The notes beneath the pieces are model-generated. The model saw nothing but the letters and a program-made list of their open reading frames with translations. It was not told the origin of the DNA and ran no database searches. From Straminergon stramineum (lineage: Eukaryota; Streptophyta; Bryopsida; Hypnales; Calliergonaceae), in contig OY987269.1 of NCBI GenBank assembly GCA_963920665.1, forward strand, positions 21,454,501 through 21,518,500: 64,000 nt of DNA, read 5' to 3'. Shown in pieces: positions 35,951 through 47,843 of the stretch. Numbering within the stretch: the first letter of the stretch is position 1; each line of letters begins with the position of its first letter. Made by a program: the position numbers and the translations under genes.

Positions 35951-37527
35951 ACCCATTAATGCCCAAGGCCTTTCTTGAGGTTTTTTGAGTTTTCTAAAAT
36001 TAAGAAAAAAGTTAGAATTATGATAAGTTTGATCAATTTTGAATAAAAGAATATAACCACAAAAATTCAAATTAGAAAGTGTTAAGGATTATGTAGGAAA
36101 AGAAAACACAGCAATATTATTTATGGATTGAAGGATTATAATGTTTGATCATGAAGGTGTTAAATTTGTGAAAATGATTTGAAGACAATCTATTAATCTT
36201 CTTTTTAAATGTCAAATTTTAAATTGAGGACATGAAAAAGATTAGTTTAAAAGGATATAATATGCATAAGAACAATCAATTAATGACTTCTCCAAATCTA
36301 CTCTACAATTTTTTTAAATGAATTTCCGATGACATTTTTTTCAAGATGTATTGTATTTGAGGCACATCTCCAAGACAATCTCTAAATCAAGCTTTGCAAT
36401 GGATATCCTTGTACAAAAGCTTCAATAGAAAAAACATAAACAATTTTTTTTTTAAACTTGATTTTCAAAGCTCAAAATAGGTTTCAAAGGATATCCAAAT
36501 TTTAAAATACTACAAATACTACTTTGGTAAGATTTCATTTAACTTCAAAGTTTAGTCAACACCAAATTATTGTGCCTTAACTCCTAAGGGACCAAGGTGG
36601 GTTTTTTGGCAACATAACTTTTTTGGGCAAGTACATGTGACTAGAGATTTCCGTGTTTTTGGCCAAACTTTCATGGAAGGTGTGGACAAGGAATATCTTT
36701 CATGTGCACTAAATTTCAGGGCATTTGGAAATATGAGTCAAAAGTTATGGCCTAATATGTAGTTTGTTTTTCAACTTGGGTAGTCTGAGCAGATCTGAAA
36801 AAATCATTTTTTTCAAAAATAAAAATTGAAAAATGGTTTACTAGATTTATATATAGAGAGAGAAAAAGCTTTGAATCATTCCATTTTGATCAATGAGTCA
36901 AAAGTTATGAGATCTTTTAGTTTGCGGGCAAGTATGGACTGTCTACTCTAAAATAAACTTTGAAGTCCTTTATTTTACTCAATTTTCAGTATTTTTTGAA
37001 AAAAATAAAAAAATAAGATGCTGATTTTTTATTACAACATATTACAACCATTGGAATTGGGATTTTTCAATTCTATTAATAAATTGTTAATAATTTAGTA
37101 TTTTGAATCATTCTCTACATCTTTCTCCTTGCTATTTTTTTCCTATATGTCGCACAATTCTAAATGATCTGAAAATTTTCAAGCATAAAGCCAACTTGCA
37201 TTGAAGAGTGAATCTAAAGAAGGACTACCATTTTTGACATTTTTTCATACAAATGTGACCTTAAGAAGTGCAGCTGCCCGTTTTTTCACAGGGACCCCAA
37301 AAGGATTTTTGTCACTTCAAATGCTAATATCTTGCAATCTACATGGTGGAATTTTCTGAATTTTTTTTCACATCTTCTCAATATAGTTTACTACAAGATC
37401 CTATGGTTACATGTGTCCAAAAATGATATTTTTCAAAAATTTGGTACTTGTATTAGAAAGGGCAGTTTTTGAGGGTTTTTAGTGATAACATAGTCAAGGA
37501 ACTTTAGGGGTTAAGCATTTATGGGGT
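35951..37527. mobile_element. Older TTAA-family element interrupted by a nested element
   Basis: The left part (to 36576) is homologous to the 18727-19362 element, from the AATGCCCAAGGCC end to CACCAAATTATTGTGCC. At that point the nested element 36581-37510 begins. Immediately after it, GCATTTATGGGGTAATG (37515-37531) completes the right end that in the 18.7-kb copy reads GCATTTAGGGGTTAAGG. The two halves therefore belong to one element split by a later insertion. Confidence 0.7.
36581..37510. mobile_element. 930-bp TTAA-flanked element nested in an older relative
   Basis: Flanked by TTAA at 36577-36580 and 37511-37514. Ends are CTCCTAAGGGACC and AACTTTAGGGG. The host element's sequence resumes directly outside both TTAA copies, so the insertion boundaries are fixed by comparison with the 18.7-kb relative, where the corresponding site reads TTGG. 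No coding capacity. Confidence 0.8.
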
Positions 37528-38808
37528 AATGAACAAATGCAAATGGTACTTTGAAGAAAGAAATATATACCTTTGTATTAAAGAACGCATTTTACAAATT
37601 TTAAAATTTTGTTGAATGAAATAATATTGACTAAAATATGAATCCAAAGCCCCCAAATGTACATTTTTGTAATTTATTCCCAAAATAGCTACACAATGCT
37701 TGTAAGAATCCAATTATTCAATCTATAATCAATTTTAGAAAGAATATTCAATTTCAGATTTGAAGATTTTATTTAATATATTGGTTTGAGTTATAGTTGA
37801 TCTAATTGTATGGATGTGGTCTATACATTATATTGTACAATTTTTGTTTGCAAGTCATTATCACATCTTTCTTACAAGTTGTACTTTATAATACATTTTC
37901 ACAATTTTGGATATTCACATTGCCCTATGTCCTTAACCCCTAAACGTCTAGTTTCATCTCCAAAATTGACGATTAGAGAAAAACTATTATAAAGTGCTAT
38001 TTGGAAGCATATTTTGGAATTGAAATACAAATAAAAGTTGTAGATTGAGAATTGTAGATTCCATCTGTATAGTTAGATTCGCCAATGCTATCACCAACGT
38101 TTTTTTATAAATTTTGAAAGGAAAATTTCAAAACTCCTTCTAAATTTGATTACAAGCAAAATGTTATCATTTTTTGAGTAAATTTTTTTAGAATGGATTG
38201 GAAATGGGTTCTCTTCACATGGTGATTTTTTGAAATTTTTTTGTACTTAAAATCTATGACCTCATTTTGGCAAATCTAGTTTTGAACTAGAGTCAATGCA
38301 ATTTTGGCTTGGTCAACCACTTGACATACATGCACATTTGCAATTTTAGAAGAATATGTACTTTAGTAACTCCAAATCCAAACATTAGATATGACAACAA
38401 CTTAATAAGTATCTCCAAAAATTGAGATAACTTTCATCTAAGTAGTGAGGAAAAAACTTGAGTTTTAATTTGTTCATTGTCCAAAAAAATGGATGTCGGA
38501 GCAAATAGAGGTCAAGGGTTGAAGGAGATGTGCTAACATTTTAAGATTCTATCAATTGGCAAAAATACATTCCCCAACTTGTACTCCTTTGCCCCCAAAT
38601 AGTTTTGTGCTTTGAAAACACTAATTAAAATAAATTCAATTTGGAATTACAACAAATAAAATGAATATGCAGGTAATGATACGATACTCTAATGGTATAC
38701 ATACTGCAAGAACATGGTACCATTGTTTTTTGACATAATCTGAGGCTTATTTTAACTAGTTTTTTCAACCTAAAGGATTATTTTGGGAGATGTTAAGTGA
38801 GATATTAA

Positions 38809-39171
38809 CCCTTAAGTGTCGATAGAGATGTTTTGTGTCTAATGGATGACTTCACTATTGACTGTAGAAAAATAGAATGCACCTATTGGTCCAGTAATCG
38901 GAGCAGTTTTGCTCACTACCTTGGTCATGGGGGTTGGGTCCTTTAACTCCTAAATGATGAGGCGGACATTTTTTGTCCAAGGAATGACAAGGAATTCTCA
39001 TGTGTACTGTAGGACAAAAGTACAACTATTCATCCTTGGAATTAGGGGTGGAAAGGGGAAATCTTCCACAGTAGTTTGATTCCCAATGAGTATTTTTGAT
39101 TTCTTAAAAGTAGATGATGTCACACGTGGCTGATTTCCACGGTCACCAACCCGGCGTTCAAGGGTTAAGGG
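38809..39171. mobile_element. TTAA-flanked element with a second element nested in it (38947-39164)
   Basis: The outer left end CCCTTAAGTGTCG follows TTAA at 38805-38808; the outer right end is AGGG before TTAA at 39172-39175. An inner left end CTCCTAAATGATG follows TTAA at 38943-38946, and an inner right end GTTCAAGGG precedes TTAA at 39165-39168. The outer left part is homologous, inverted, to the 10537-10675 MITE. The inner/outer pairing is the simplest reading but not proven. Confidence 0.6.
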
Positions 39172-39900
39172 TTAAATTGCCATCCTATGTGTGAGATATT
39201 ATGTTAAAGTGAGATATTTTTGTTCCCATCTATGGAAGGATTCGTTCCAGATATTTTTAGGCTTTAGGACGAATAAGTATCCTCATTCTAAGGTTATATG
39301 ATGAATACTAGTATTCTCACTGTTGAAGGTCCTATCACATAAATCAATGGCATTCTATCTATTTGCTTTGAAAACTCATCCATTTGTAAGTAATCTAAAA
39401 CCAAGGTCACAGGGCCAAAGGCCACAAGAGGTTGCCGTGTAGATCTGGCTCCTACTCTAAGGTTCTTCATATGAAGGCTCCTCCCCTTCAGTCCAGAGCC
39501 AATAATATGTAAAATTGCACATCACAGATCTTCACTTTCCATAAAAAAAAAAATGGAGTTGAATTCTCATTTTTTTGAGGTTTCATTAATTATTATAAAT
39601 TACGCATTGGGCAATGTACACGAAACTTCAGCCTACTTACAATCTCTTATTCTCGTGAGTGAAGTTATATTTGGTAATCGTCACTTGAAATACACTGGTA
39701 CATTTTCCAGTGTCCATTACAGGCAATTATCAGATGTGTTCTGGGCACGACAGAGATACCTGAAAATTGCTTACTTTCCAGAGCTTCATTCCTAGATTAT
39801 ACAGTGCTTAAGAAATGCACATCCAGAATCGCCACTTCATGCCCTCTGTACATTTGAGGTGCCGATTCCCAGTGCACATCCCTTGATATCATCCGCCTGA

Positions 39901-39950
39901 ACCCCCGCCCCCACCCCCACCCCCATCCCCACCCCCATCCCCATCCCCAT
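39901..39950. repeat. C-rich minisatellite (CCCCCA/CCCCAT units)
   Basis: About eight hexanucleotide units of CCCCCA, CCCCAT and CCCCGC type run together. The minus strand carries regularly spaced runs of G and could form a G-quadruplex; the plus strand could form an i-motif. It lies about 590 bp beyond the proposed stop of the bHLH gene. Confidence 0.85.
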
Positions 39951-40536
39951 TTCATGGAGCTCAATGTTGATTCCGTAGTGCACTTAGATTCTCAACATTG
40001 TTTATGAACTCAGCTCTGAATAGTGAACAGTTCTCATACAAATCGGGTAGCGTTTGCATTTTACAGGAGTATCTCAAAACCAGTCATCTTTCGCTGACAC
40101 CTATAATGGGCAACACCATCAACTCTATATCGGAGGACGCGTCTTTGTGTCCCGTCTGTCACGCACCATTCCACAATGCCGGAAATTCTGCATATATTGT
40201 GCAACACGGCATGATTGACTGCGGAATAAAGGATAAAGAACATTGGTGAGATGCAGAAAAACGAGTCCCAAGAAGGGAACATGTCAAACTCGCGCAGTGG
40301 AATACACTAGAATTTATAATATTGGGTTTAATATGACACTTTGATTCAAACTTTCAGCAGCAGCAAAAAAAACTTATAAGAATTAGTAATTGCACTACTT
40401 GGTGTAGTTCCTTCATACTGGTGACAAGGTAGCCAGGAATTCAGTTTTATAAGAAGATTGCATTCCCTAGAGGAATAAACACTGAGACACCGAGCAGCAC
40501 ATACCTCAATATTCACGACTTCTTCGAGGTGAAGGC

Positions 40537-42579
40537 TTAGAGTACTGTGGAGTTTGAGGAGAGAGAAAGCTGGGAAGGGAGTTGCTCGTCTGCGGCTGCA
40601 ACAACTTTTGACCCAGCGTCTTCCAAATCATCCAGAGCTTGACCCTGCGTTGACCAACCCCAAACATCTTCAGCATGCACCCTGAGCTTAACGTCAGAAA
40701 AAGATTTACGCAGTAGTACAAGACGCTTCGCTAACAAGGGGATCTGTAGCTTAATTCGTGATGTAGCTAATTTCATGTTAAGGACTAGGTCTCAATTCTA
40801 AGTAGCAACAAACACCATACACAACCTACTCAAACTTTCTCACTTCAGTGCATCTGAATAAAACTCACCGTTGTGAAAATTTTCTCACACTGTTTCTGGT
40901 CAGAAACAGACTGTTGAGGTTTTGATGAAGGTGTCAGTCCAGGTGTTTGCAGCTGCAAATCAGTAGCCACAACGGGAGGATCCGAAGCTTTCACAGCCTT
41001 CGATGGATACACTGCGGTAGGATGAATGGGGACAGGGTATCTAGCAGAAGGTCTCTCAACATGGATTTGTGGTCCTGGGTGGGAGAAGTGGCTATAGGGT
41101 GGTTGTCTGGACCCCAACATGTTATAGGTTTGATACGCAGGATGCAATAACGGCGCCATCGAGAAGAAAGGGGAAATGGGCATCTGATCAGAATCCTGAG
41201 AAATTATCTCCTTTGAAGGAAGTGCGCCCTTCATCATCAAGGAGTAAGGGAACTGGGCAAGGCCAGGATGGATTCCTGGGAGTACGCTCTGGTTTTTGTC
41301 CCCGCTTAGATTTAGTTGGTCTTGCAGCCGACCTGTCTCAGTCTCGAGATGAGTTTTCTCCTCTTGCAGCTCGGATTTCTCGGCGCTCAACTGCACACAG
41401 AAGTTGAAAACATTAACCGAAAAGAAGGCAAAAGTTGACACTCCGTCAATGCACGAGACACACAGGCATTCAAGTTGATAGAATAGAGTTAAGCTAGCGG
41501 ATATTAATTGCGTCACTATAACCATTCAACCAAAATCTAGGAGTGTGATTTTGAGAACATCACTAAAGACCGCTGGAGATATCACTTTGGGTACAAGAAC
41601 CAATGCTGTTGAGATTAAATTGTTCTCACTCAATGTATTGGACGATTGCTTATGCAAAAACTCAAAATGGGAGATTGCGGACCACTATTGAAGAGACGCA
41701 AATCCCCATTTCCATTTCCATAGACATTCGGCCAAGTCATATTTACACCCAACTTGATAACCGAAGACGAACCAAGTGTATTGGAAAAGATGAGTTGCTG
41801 TTGCTCAGCATAAGAATCGGGATGAGGTCCCGAACGACTTCAGTACACTCTACCTCATAATTATATGCTACAATCTACTGCCCAGTGCAAGATCTAGGAA
41901 ATTTTGAGTTTTCCAGCACATGAAAGGGAGAGAAACAGAAACTTACATCTCTTGATTCGTCTGAAAGAGCAATGTGTTCACTTTTCATGCGAGCAATTTC
42001 GGCCCGCAGTTCATTGACAGCCAGAATGCTTTCAGCCAAAATGCTGCCCTTGTCATTTCTAGGCCGAATAGGATCTGATACCACAAACTTAAAAATTTCA
42101 TCAACCCACTCGAACCTATCGACCAAGCTCAATACAATCTAAGCTCAAAAACACTACTACTCCCCGCTAGGAACCCGCAACAATTGCGAAAACAATGATC
42201 AAAATTCAAGGGAAAAACACCCACCCAGAGCGTCCGCCAGTTTCGCAAATTGCTCATTCAGTTGATCTCTCCTAAGCCTCTCCCGTCCCGCTTTCTGAAG
42301 CTTTCTAGCCGGCGGCAAGTGACTATGATCCTCTCCTGCATCTCGAGCTCTGCCACTCCACGTTCAGCGAACACTTCCCGAATTTGAACACAAAACAATC
42401 TCACCAAAAAAGCCCGAAATAACTCTAGTACAAATTCCAAAACAAGCCAGAAATGCACACCTGCATTCCGGAGCACTAGAAATTGCCATCGGCGGCGCAA
42501 TGTTGTACTGCGGGCAGATTTGTTGCAATTCCGCAACACATTCACCGTTCCGACCTAAAGAACGATTCTCCGAGGACAT
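40537..42579 (-). CDS. bHLH transcription factor, bHLH121/bHLH11-like (subgroup IVb); last exon tentative
   Basis: Exons on the minus strand are 42579-42461, 42349-42225, 42074-41947, 41390-40869 and, tentatively, 40743-40537 (366 residues). The start is the only ATG before an upstream in-frame TGA. The bHLH domain spans about residues 55-106: QKAGRERLRRDQLNEQF is basic region plus helix 1, then the DP.RPRNDKGSIL loop and LAVNELRAEIARM as helix 2. A leucine zipper (ESRD, LSAEKSELQEEKTHLE) continues to about 150. The Pro/Tyr/His-rich tail holds VATDLQLQTPG (265-275), a motif I recall from bHLH121/bHLH11, regulators of iron homeostasis that dimerise with subgroup IVc factors in the nucleus. Exon 4 ends in a good GTGAGT donor; if not spliced there, translation stops at 40845 after nine more residues, and the exon 5 residues match nothing I know. 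Confidence 0.85.
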
Positions 42580-43430
42580 TGTTTCCTCTGACGCAACCCC
42601 AACCCCTACACGGCGCACGGCAAATCACACTGATGCTGCAAAGCCTGTTGCTCCAGAATCCCAAAACGCGGGTGCGATGTGGCGAGCGTCTCCATCACAA
42701 CGTGACTCCCTGCCCGTCGAACATCTCAATTCCCTCGCCCCCACAACCCCAAACCCCAAGAAACTCTCCACTCCTCCTAGCAGAGCTCCCATCAAAACTC
42801 CATCACACCTCCAATTCGAACGCGCCAACTAACCAATTAACCCTCACTCACTCCCCCTAAACTAGCATTCTCGTCATCCCGATTTCTCAAACCTTGACGC
42901 GCAAGGCAAAGTCCTCAAATCGAAAGAAACGTCCAAAAACCAATCGCACTAACTCCAAGCGTGTCTTTGTTGAAAAGAAGTTTAGAACTCGCAAAGGCCC
43001 GAAATCCTAGAAGAGAGAGAGCGAGTAGGTGAATTGGGGAAGAAAGAAAGCAATCCTCCATCCAGTCCAAGACTTGGGGAAGCCGTCGGAGGTCTTCCAC
43101 GATCGTGCACTCGAAGAGCACGGGACGAGCTGTTCTCCGTGACCGCAGCTGGGGCGTGACCATAGTAAGCGCCGATTGGGGGTTTGCATGAGGGTAACAC
43201 GCGCGCGCGTGTGCGCAGCAGCTGTGGGGCCCTGGGGGCGCGTGCTGGTGGCAAGCGCTCCCGTGAATCGTTGTGCCTTGCAACACACGTCGGGCGCGCG
43301 CTGGGCGTTCCCGGGAATGGCCGTGGAGATGCCGTTAGCCGCGCTCGTAGTCAGCGTTATGAGAGGCTTGTGTGCCCTCAATGCGTTGGCGGATTTATGG
43401 GAGGATTGATCTAAGGGAAAAGTACCTAAA
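42580..43430 (-). promoter_or_regulatory. GC-rich promoter/5' flank of the bHLH gene
   Basis: This stretch is much richer in G and C than the DNA around it and has several short open frames on both strands, which I take as a by-product of composition. It includes an alternating CG/TG tract at about 43198-43217. It most likely contains the bHLH gene's promoter and leader. No other gene is supported. Confidence 0.4.
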
Positions 43431-46400
43431 TGTGACATTTATTCCTTTTTTTATGGTCACCGTCCTTCCAAAAAAATGTAACATTTGACATAGAAAAAAA
43501 ATGATGTGTGCTCTTAAGGAAATGGTAAAGGAAACCAACAAGATTGGTTTCATATTTTTTCGAGCTCATATAAATATAATATGAATTTGTGGAAACAACT
43601 ATGTAGATGCACCTATTGTGGACTATAGATTAATAGGCAAGTGACCATGAAAACACCCAAACCAATAGGCTATAAGCTTATATCACGCGCAAGAGATTGG
43701 CCAATGCAATATCCATTGTCATGATTGTGACAACTTCATGTACCGCACTTATCTACTTTGCATACACTTATGCTTGGATTTTGGTCATTTTTTAGATGTC
43801 ACTAAACAACTCCTATTAATTTTAGATATGTCTACCTCTAGATAGGTTAAAAGTGTCAAACAAAGGCAATAAAATTGCTTCTAAGAGAAACATTGACAAA
43901 GGACCCACATAAAGAAGAAGATTTGCGGGGAAAGGCAAAGAGGTTCAGTTCGCCCACTTGCTACTCAACTTCCCATTGCTCAACCACAATAGGCTCTTCC
44001 ACAAAGGACAAGAGGAAGAGGAAGAGGCCTCACTCGTGCTTGAATTACTTATGGCAATGGTTCAAGTAATTTCCAAAGTTGCCATGGCATGCGCATTGTG
44101 GTGTGTGGCGTGAGAAGAAGGAAGAGCATTTTGGGTATTACAATGCATTGTTTTTTGCATGACTGCCACAATTATACCACCTTGTCATTGAGAGCTTGAG
44201 CTTTGACCACAACAATGAGCACAAGAGGTGACAATGATGATTCTATTATGAATGTCAAAATTGACAATTTGAAAGAATTGAAAACTCTAAATCTGTTGAG
44301 GAGGAGAAGACATGGCGATGATTCCATTCGTGGATGGTGGCATTGATGTTTGGGAATCAAAAGCTCCATCTTTCATAAAGAAAAGGAAGACCAACAATGA
44401 TGATTTTGTTTTGGATGTTGAAATTGATGATTTGGAACTAAAATCTCTAACTCCAATAATGATGACTTGGAAGAGGGATGATGATGATGACTCTATTTGA
44501 AATGTTGGAAATGATATTTTGGAATTGATTTCTACTTCCTCTATCCCTAAACTTCCTTGTCTTTTTGCGTCCTTCGCGTGCCACCCAATATTTCCTAGTA
44601 TCAAGGGCACCCAACTATTTACCTCTATCTTCAGCGGGACCTAATTCCCTTCTACATGTGTACGAGTGAAAATTGTGACAACCTCAATTGAAGAGCAAGG
44701 TCTTATTGTCCTTGAAGAATTTGACTCTCAAAAGCATATAAAATCCTAAATCTACAAAGTGCAATCAATAATCTCAAAGCATATAGAGTATTGAGTTTGC
44801 AAAATCATTGAAACCTTCTACTTAGGCCTGCTACCACTATGTTCACTTGGATGGCAAAATGCATGCATTCTTGAAAGAACGCAAGGATGAACATCTAAAG
44901 ACATTGCATGTTAGTAACAAACAAGTATCCCCATATACTACAAGCTCAATCCACCCCACGCGCATGTGGTTGCTCTCATTTGCCCCAACTTCTCTCAACA
45001 TTCATTGTTGGATGATCATCTACCATAGAGATTGTGCATACACTTTGGTTGGGTAGCACTCAAGGAGTATTATGGATAGTAGTAATTAATGGGGGCCTTT
45101 TAATGGCCTCAATATCCTCCTAATGGTTATCAATTGGCAACTATCATGAATAACTAACAACAAAGCTCCTAACATAAGCAACTTCCAAAACTAAATACTC
45201 CCTTTAAACAAATGAAGATGTCACCTTCAACTAATAGATGGCTGACATCACAACAACATGTTCAATATATTAGTCTTACCGCACAATGTGAACATGCTTT
45301 CAATGCTCTAAATTGTAATACAACAAACTCTACAATTTGGTGCAAACAAAGAATTTTGAGTCTATTAAATGTCTTATACTTTAAAGTTCAATAGGTGATG
45401 CAATATAGATTTTGGATGAAGTTGTTAATTATGGAAGAATTCTACAAAAAGTTTCCAAGGATATTTGATATTTAATACTCAAATTTGTTAATGAAATTGA
45501 TTGTACTATTGATCAATGCTTGCGCTTTTCTTTTTTTGATGCATGTCTAGATAGAAAAACCTTCCAATATAAAATGTCCTTCATTTTTTAGGATGTGATG
45601 TGTCAATAGGGCAAATCCTTAGCCACCAAATGGTTGGTGAATTACCAAATTTGAATCTCACCAAGAATACAAGTTTACTACAAAACCAACCATTGCATTT
45701 TATTTTATTTTTTCCAACTTGTACACAATTGAAATGCAAGGTTTACTAACCACCTCCAAAAAAATAGCTAAGAAAAATACCAAACATGAGCATAAATTTG
45801 CTTGGTCTTAATTTTTTGAGTTTCAAGTTGTAGCCAAATGAAAAAAAACTACCATCCTACCTCTAGATCTTAAGAAGCTAAACTCTGAAATTTTCAAAAA
45901 TCTTTCCATTAATTGGTCCAACTTGCCTAAATAGAGCCAATTCAATTCTTATCAAACATATTATATGTAGTTTGACCCCAATGGCAAATGACCTTTCTTA
46001 TTTGGAGGATTCCAAAATTTACAAACTACACAAATTATTTAGTTCAATTATAGAGCTCAACACTAATTTACACTATTCATAGTAATTATAAAATTATGGG
46101 AATTTGTGAGGTGCATTAAAATAGTAGTCAATGGTATTTTAGATAAATCAAATATTGTGTGACTTACACAATTTTCAAAATCTTTCAAATATTATTATTA
46201 TTATTTTTTATCAATTTTCATCTAGATTTCATCTAAAGATTCATTCTAAGTAGATGATGTTTATCCACATTATCCAAATTACTGTAGTACGAAGAAAAAT
46301 TAACACTACTCAAACTTTCACACTAATTGAATTAACTTGTGTAGCAAATATAGACACTAAAAATTTGAAGTTGCATTCTTACAATATCAAGGAGGCTTTC

Positions 46401-46782
46401 ATTTAACTATTGGTCTAGCTCATTGTCTTTATTTCTTTTAACCTTCTAATTTTTTGTTTAAAATTCAAGGTCATTGCTTATACAAGTTGGAATTGTATGA
46501 GAGTCAACATTTTGTTGTTGTCACAATTCTTACAATCCAACTAGTATTAAATCTCATTTCTAGCTATCTTCTATATCTAAATGATATAATAGTCTAAAAT
46601 GATCCATTTTGCATTAAGTCAATTTTCATTTCATGAAACTACAAACATGTATATCCATTTTTTTATCAGTTTTCTTTAGGATCAAAAATACTTTCATCCT
46701 TTGAATGGTCCAAGTAGAATCCCCATTTAGCTAAAAAAATTTTGATTGATTTTTTAAATTTTAGGTGAAAAAAATTAAAGAA

Positions 46783-47843
46783 TTGGGTGATTGCAAGAAA
46801 CACCTGCCAGTTTTGTTGCGTTTTTTTTTGGAGCGCTATAACTTTTGAATTATGAATCCGATTCCAAAACCAAAAAAAACATTTCTAGATATCTTTCTTG
46901 TTATTGTAATCCTTATTTTTCAGAAATTTTAAAAAATAATTTTATATTTAAAAGTCAATTTTGATAATTTGTCACACTTTGACGTTTAGGGGTTTTTTAT
47001 ACTATTGAGTGGTTTAAATTAGTGATTTTCAGCTGAAATTTCTATGGTATATTAGTTTAGTAGGCATACATGTGCCTACCAAAGGAAATTTAAAAATTCA
47101 TTATTTTATATCCTCCACGTTCATGCAAATAGGCCTCTCTTGCGCGCGCAATTCTAAACAATAGAGATAGTTTTGAACTCGTTTTTTTGCTCAAATCTCA
47201 TCATCAAAAAGTCCTCCCAAATGGCCAATTTTTAGTTTTCTTGAAAATTGTTTTTCCTATTTTCTACAAATTAAAACATCAAAGTATGTATTTTCCATGA
47301 TATATTTTGGGACATAGAATTCTAACAAAGAAAATACATACTTTGATGTTTTAATTTGTAGAAAATAGGAAAAACAATTTTCAAGAAAACTAAAAATTGG
47401 CCATTTGGGAGGACTTTTTGATGATGAGATTTGAGCAAAAAAACGAGTTCAAAACTATCTCTATTGTTTAGAATTGCGCGCGCAAGAGAGGCCTATTTGC
47501 ATGAACGTGGAGGATATAAAATAATGAATTTTTAAATTTCCTTTGGTAGGCACATGTATGCCTACTAAACTAATATACCATAGAAATTTCAGCTGAAAAT
47601 CACTAATTTAAACCACTCAATAGTATAAAAAACCCCTAAACGTCAAAGTGTGACAAATTATCAAAATTGACTTTTAAATATAAAATTATTTTTTAAAATT
47701 TCTGAAAAATAAGGATTACAATAACAAGAAAGATATCTAGAAATGTTTTTTTTGGTTTTGGAATCGGATTCATAATTCAAAAGTTATAGTGCTCTAAAAA
47801 AAAACTGCAACAAAACTGGCAGGTGTTTCTTGCAATCACCCAA
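46783..47843. mobile_element. Foldback element: 513/514-bp inverted arms, 34-bp spacer, 8-bp target duplication
   Basis: Left arm 46783-47295 and right arm 47330-47843 are reverse complements with only a few differences, mainly near the outer ends. The ends are TTGGGTGATTGCAAGAAACA and its complement. TTAAAGAA is duplicated at 46775-46782 and 47844-47851. No coding capacity is present; the element is essentially all terminal repeat. An 8-bp duplication fits hAT-type elements, but the ends are not diagnostic. Near-identity of the arms implies recent insertion or arm homogenisation. Confidence 0.92.

Larger units (their letters stand above)
32467..40536. other. Gene-poor, transposon-rich region, about 8 kb
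   Basis: No gene supported. The first kilobase is TXNDC9 3' flank. Then follow TTAA-flanked elements (33819-34744; about 35951-37527 carrying a nested 36581-37510; 38809-39171 with nested 38947-39164), AT-rich DNA, and a C-rich minisatellite (39901-39950). A left-type end (TTAACCCCTAAACGTC) at 37933-37948 has no certain partner. Confidence 0.6.

Noticed and set aside
37933..38520. Possible further TTAA element starting TTAACCCCTAAACG
   Set aside because: The only candidate right end (AAGGGTTGAAGG near 38510) is degraded and lacks TTAA, so the element is not listed.
39998..40249. 83-codon frame containing a CPVC motif
   Set aside because: A single CxxC with no second metal-binding pair and no flanking conservation is not enough for a zinc-finger call.
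43875..45520. Possible decayed hAT transposase (CEHAF-like string at about 45288 and a WLLSF string at about 44970)
   Set aside because: The resemblance to hAT C-terminal motifs is weak, the frame is broken repeatedly, and the diagnostic H-K-RN pattern is missing. It needs a profile search before being named.
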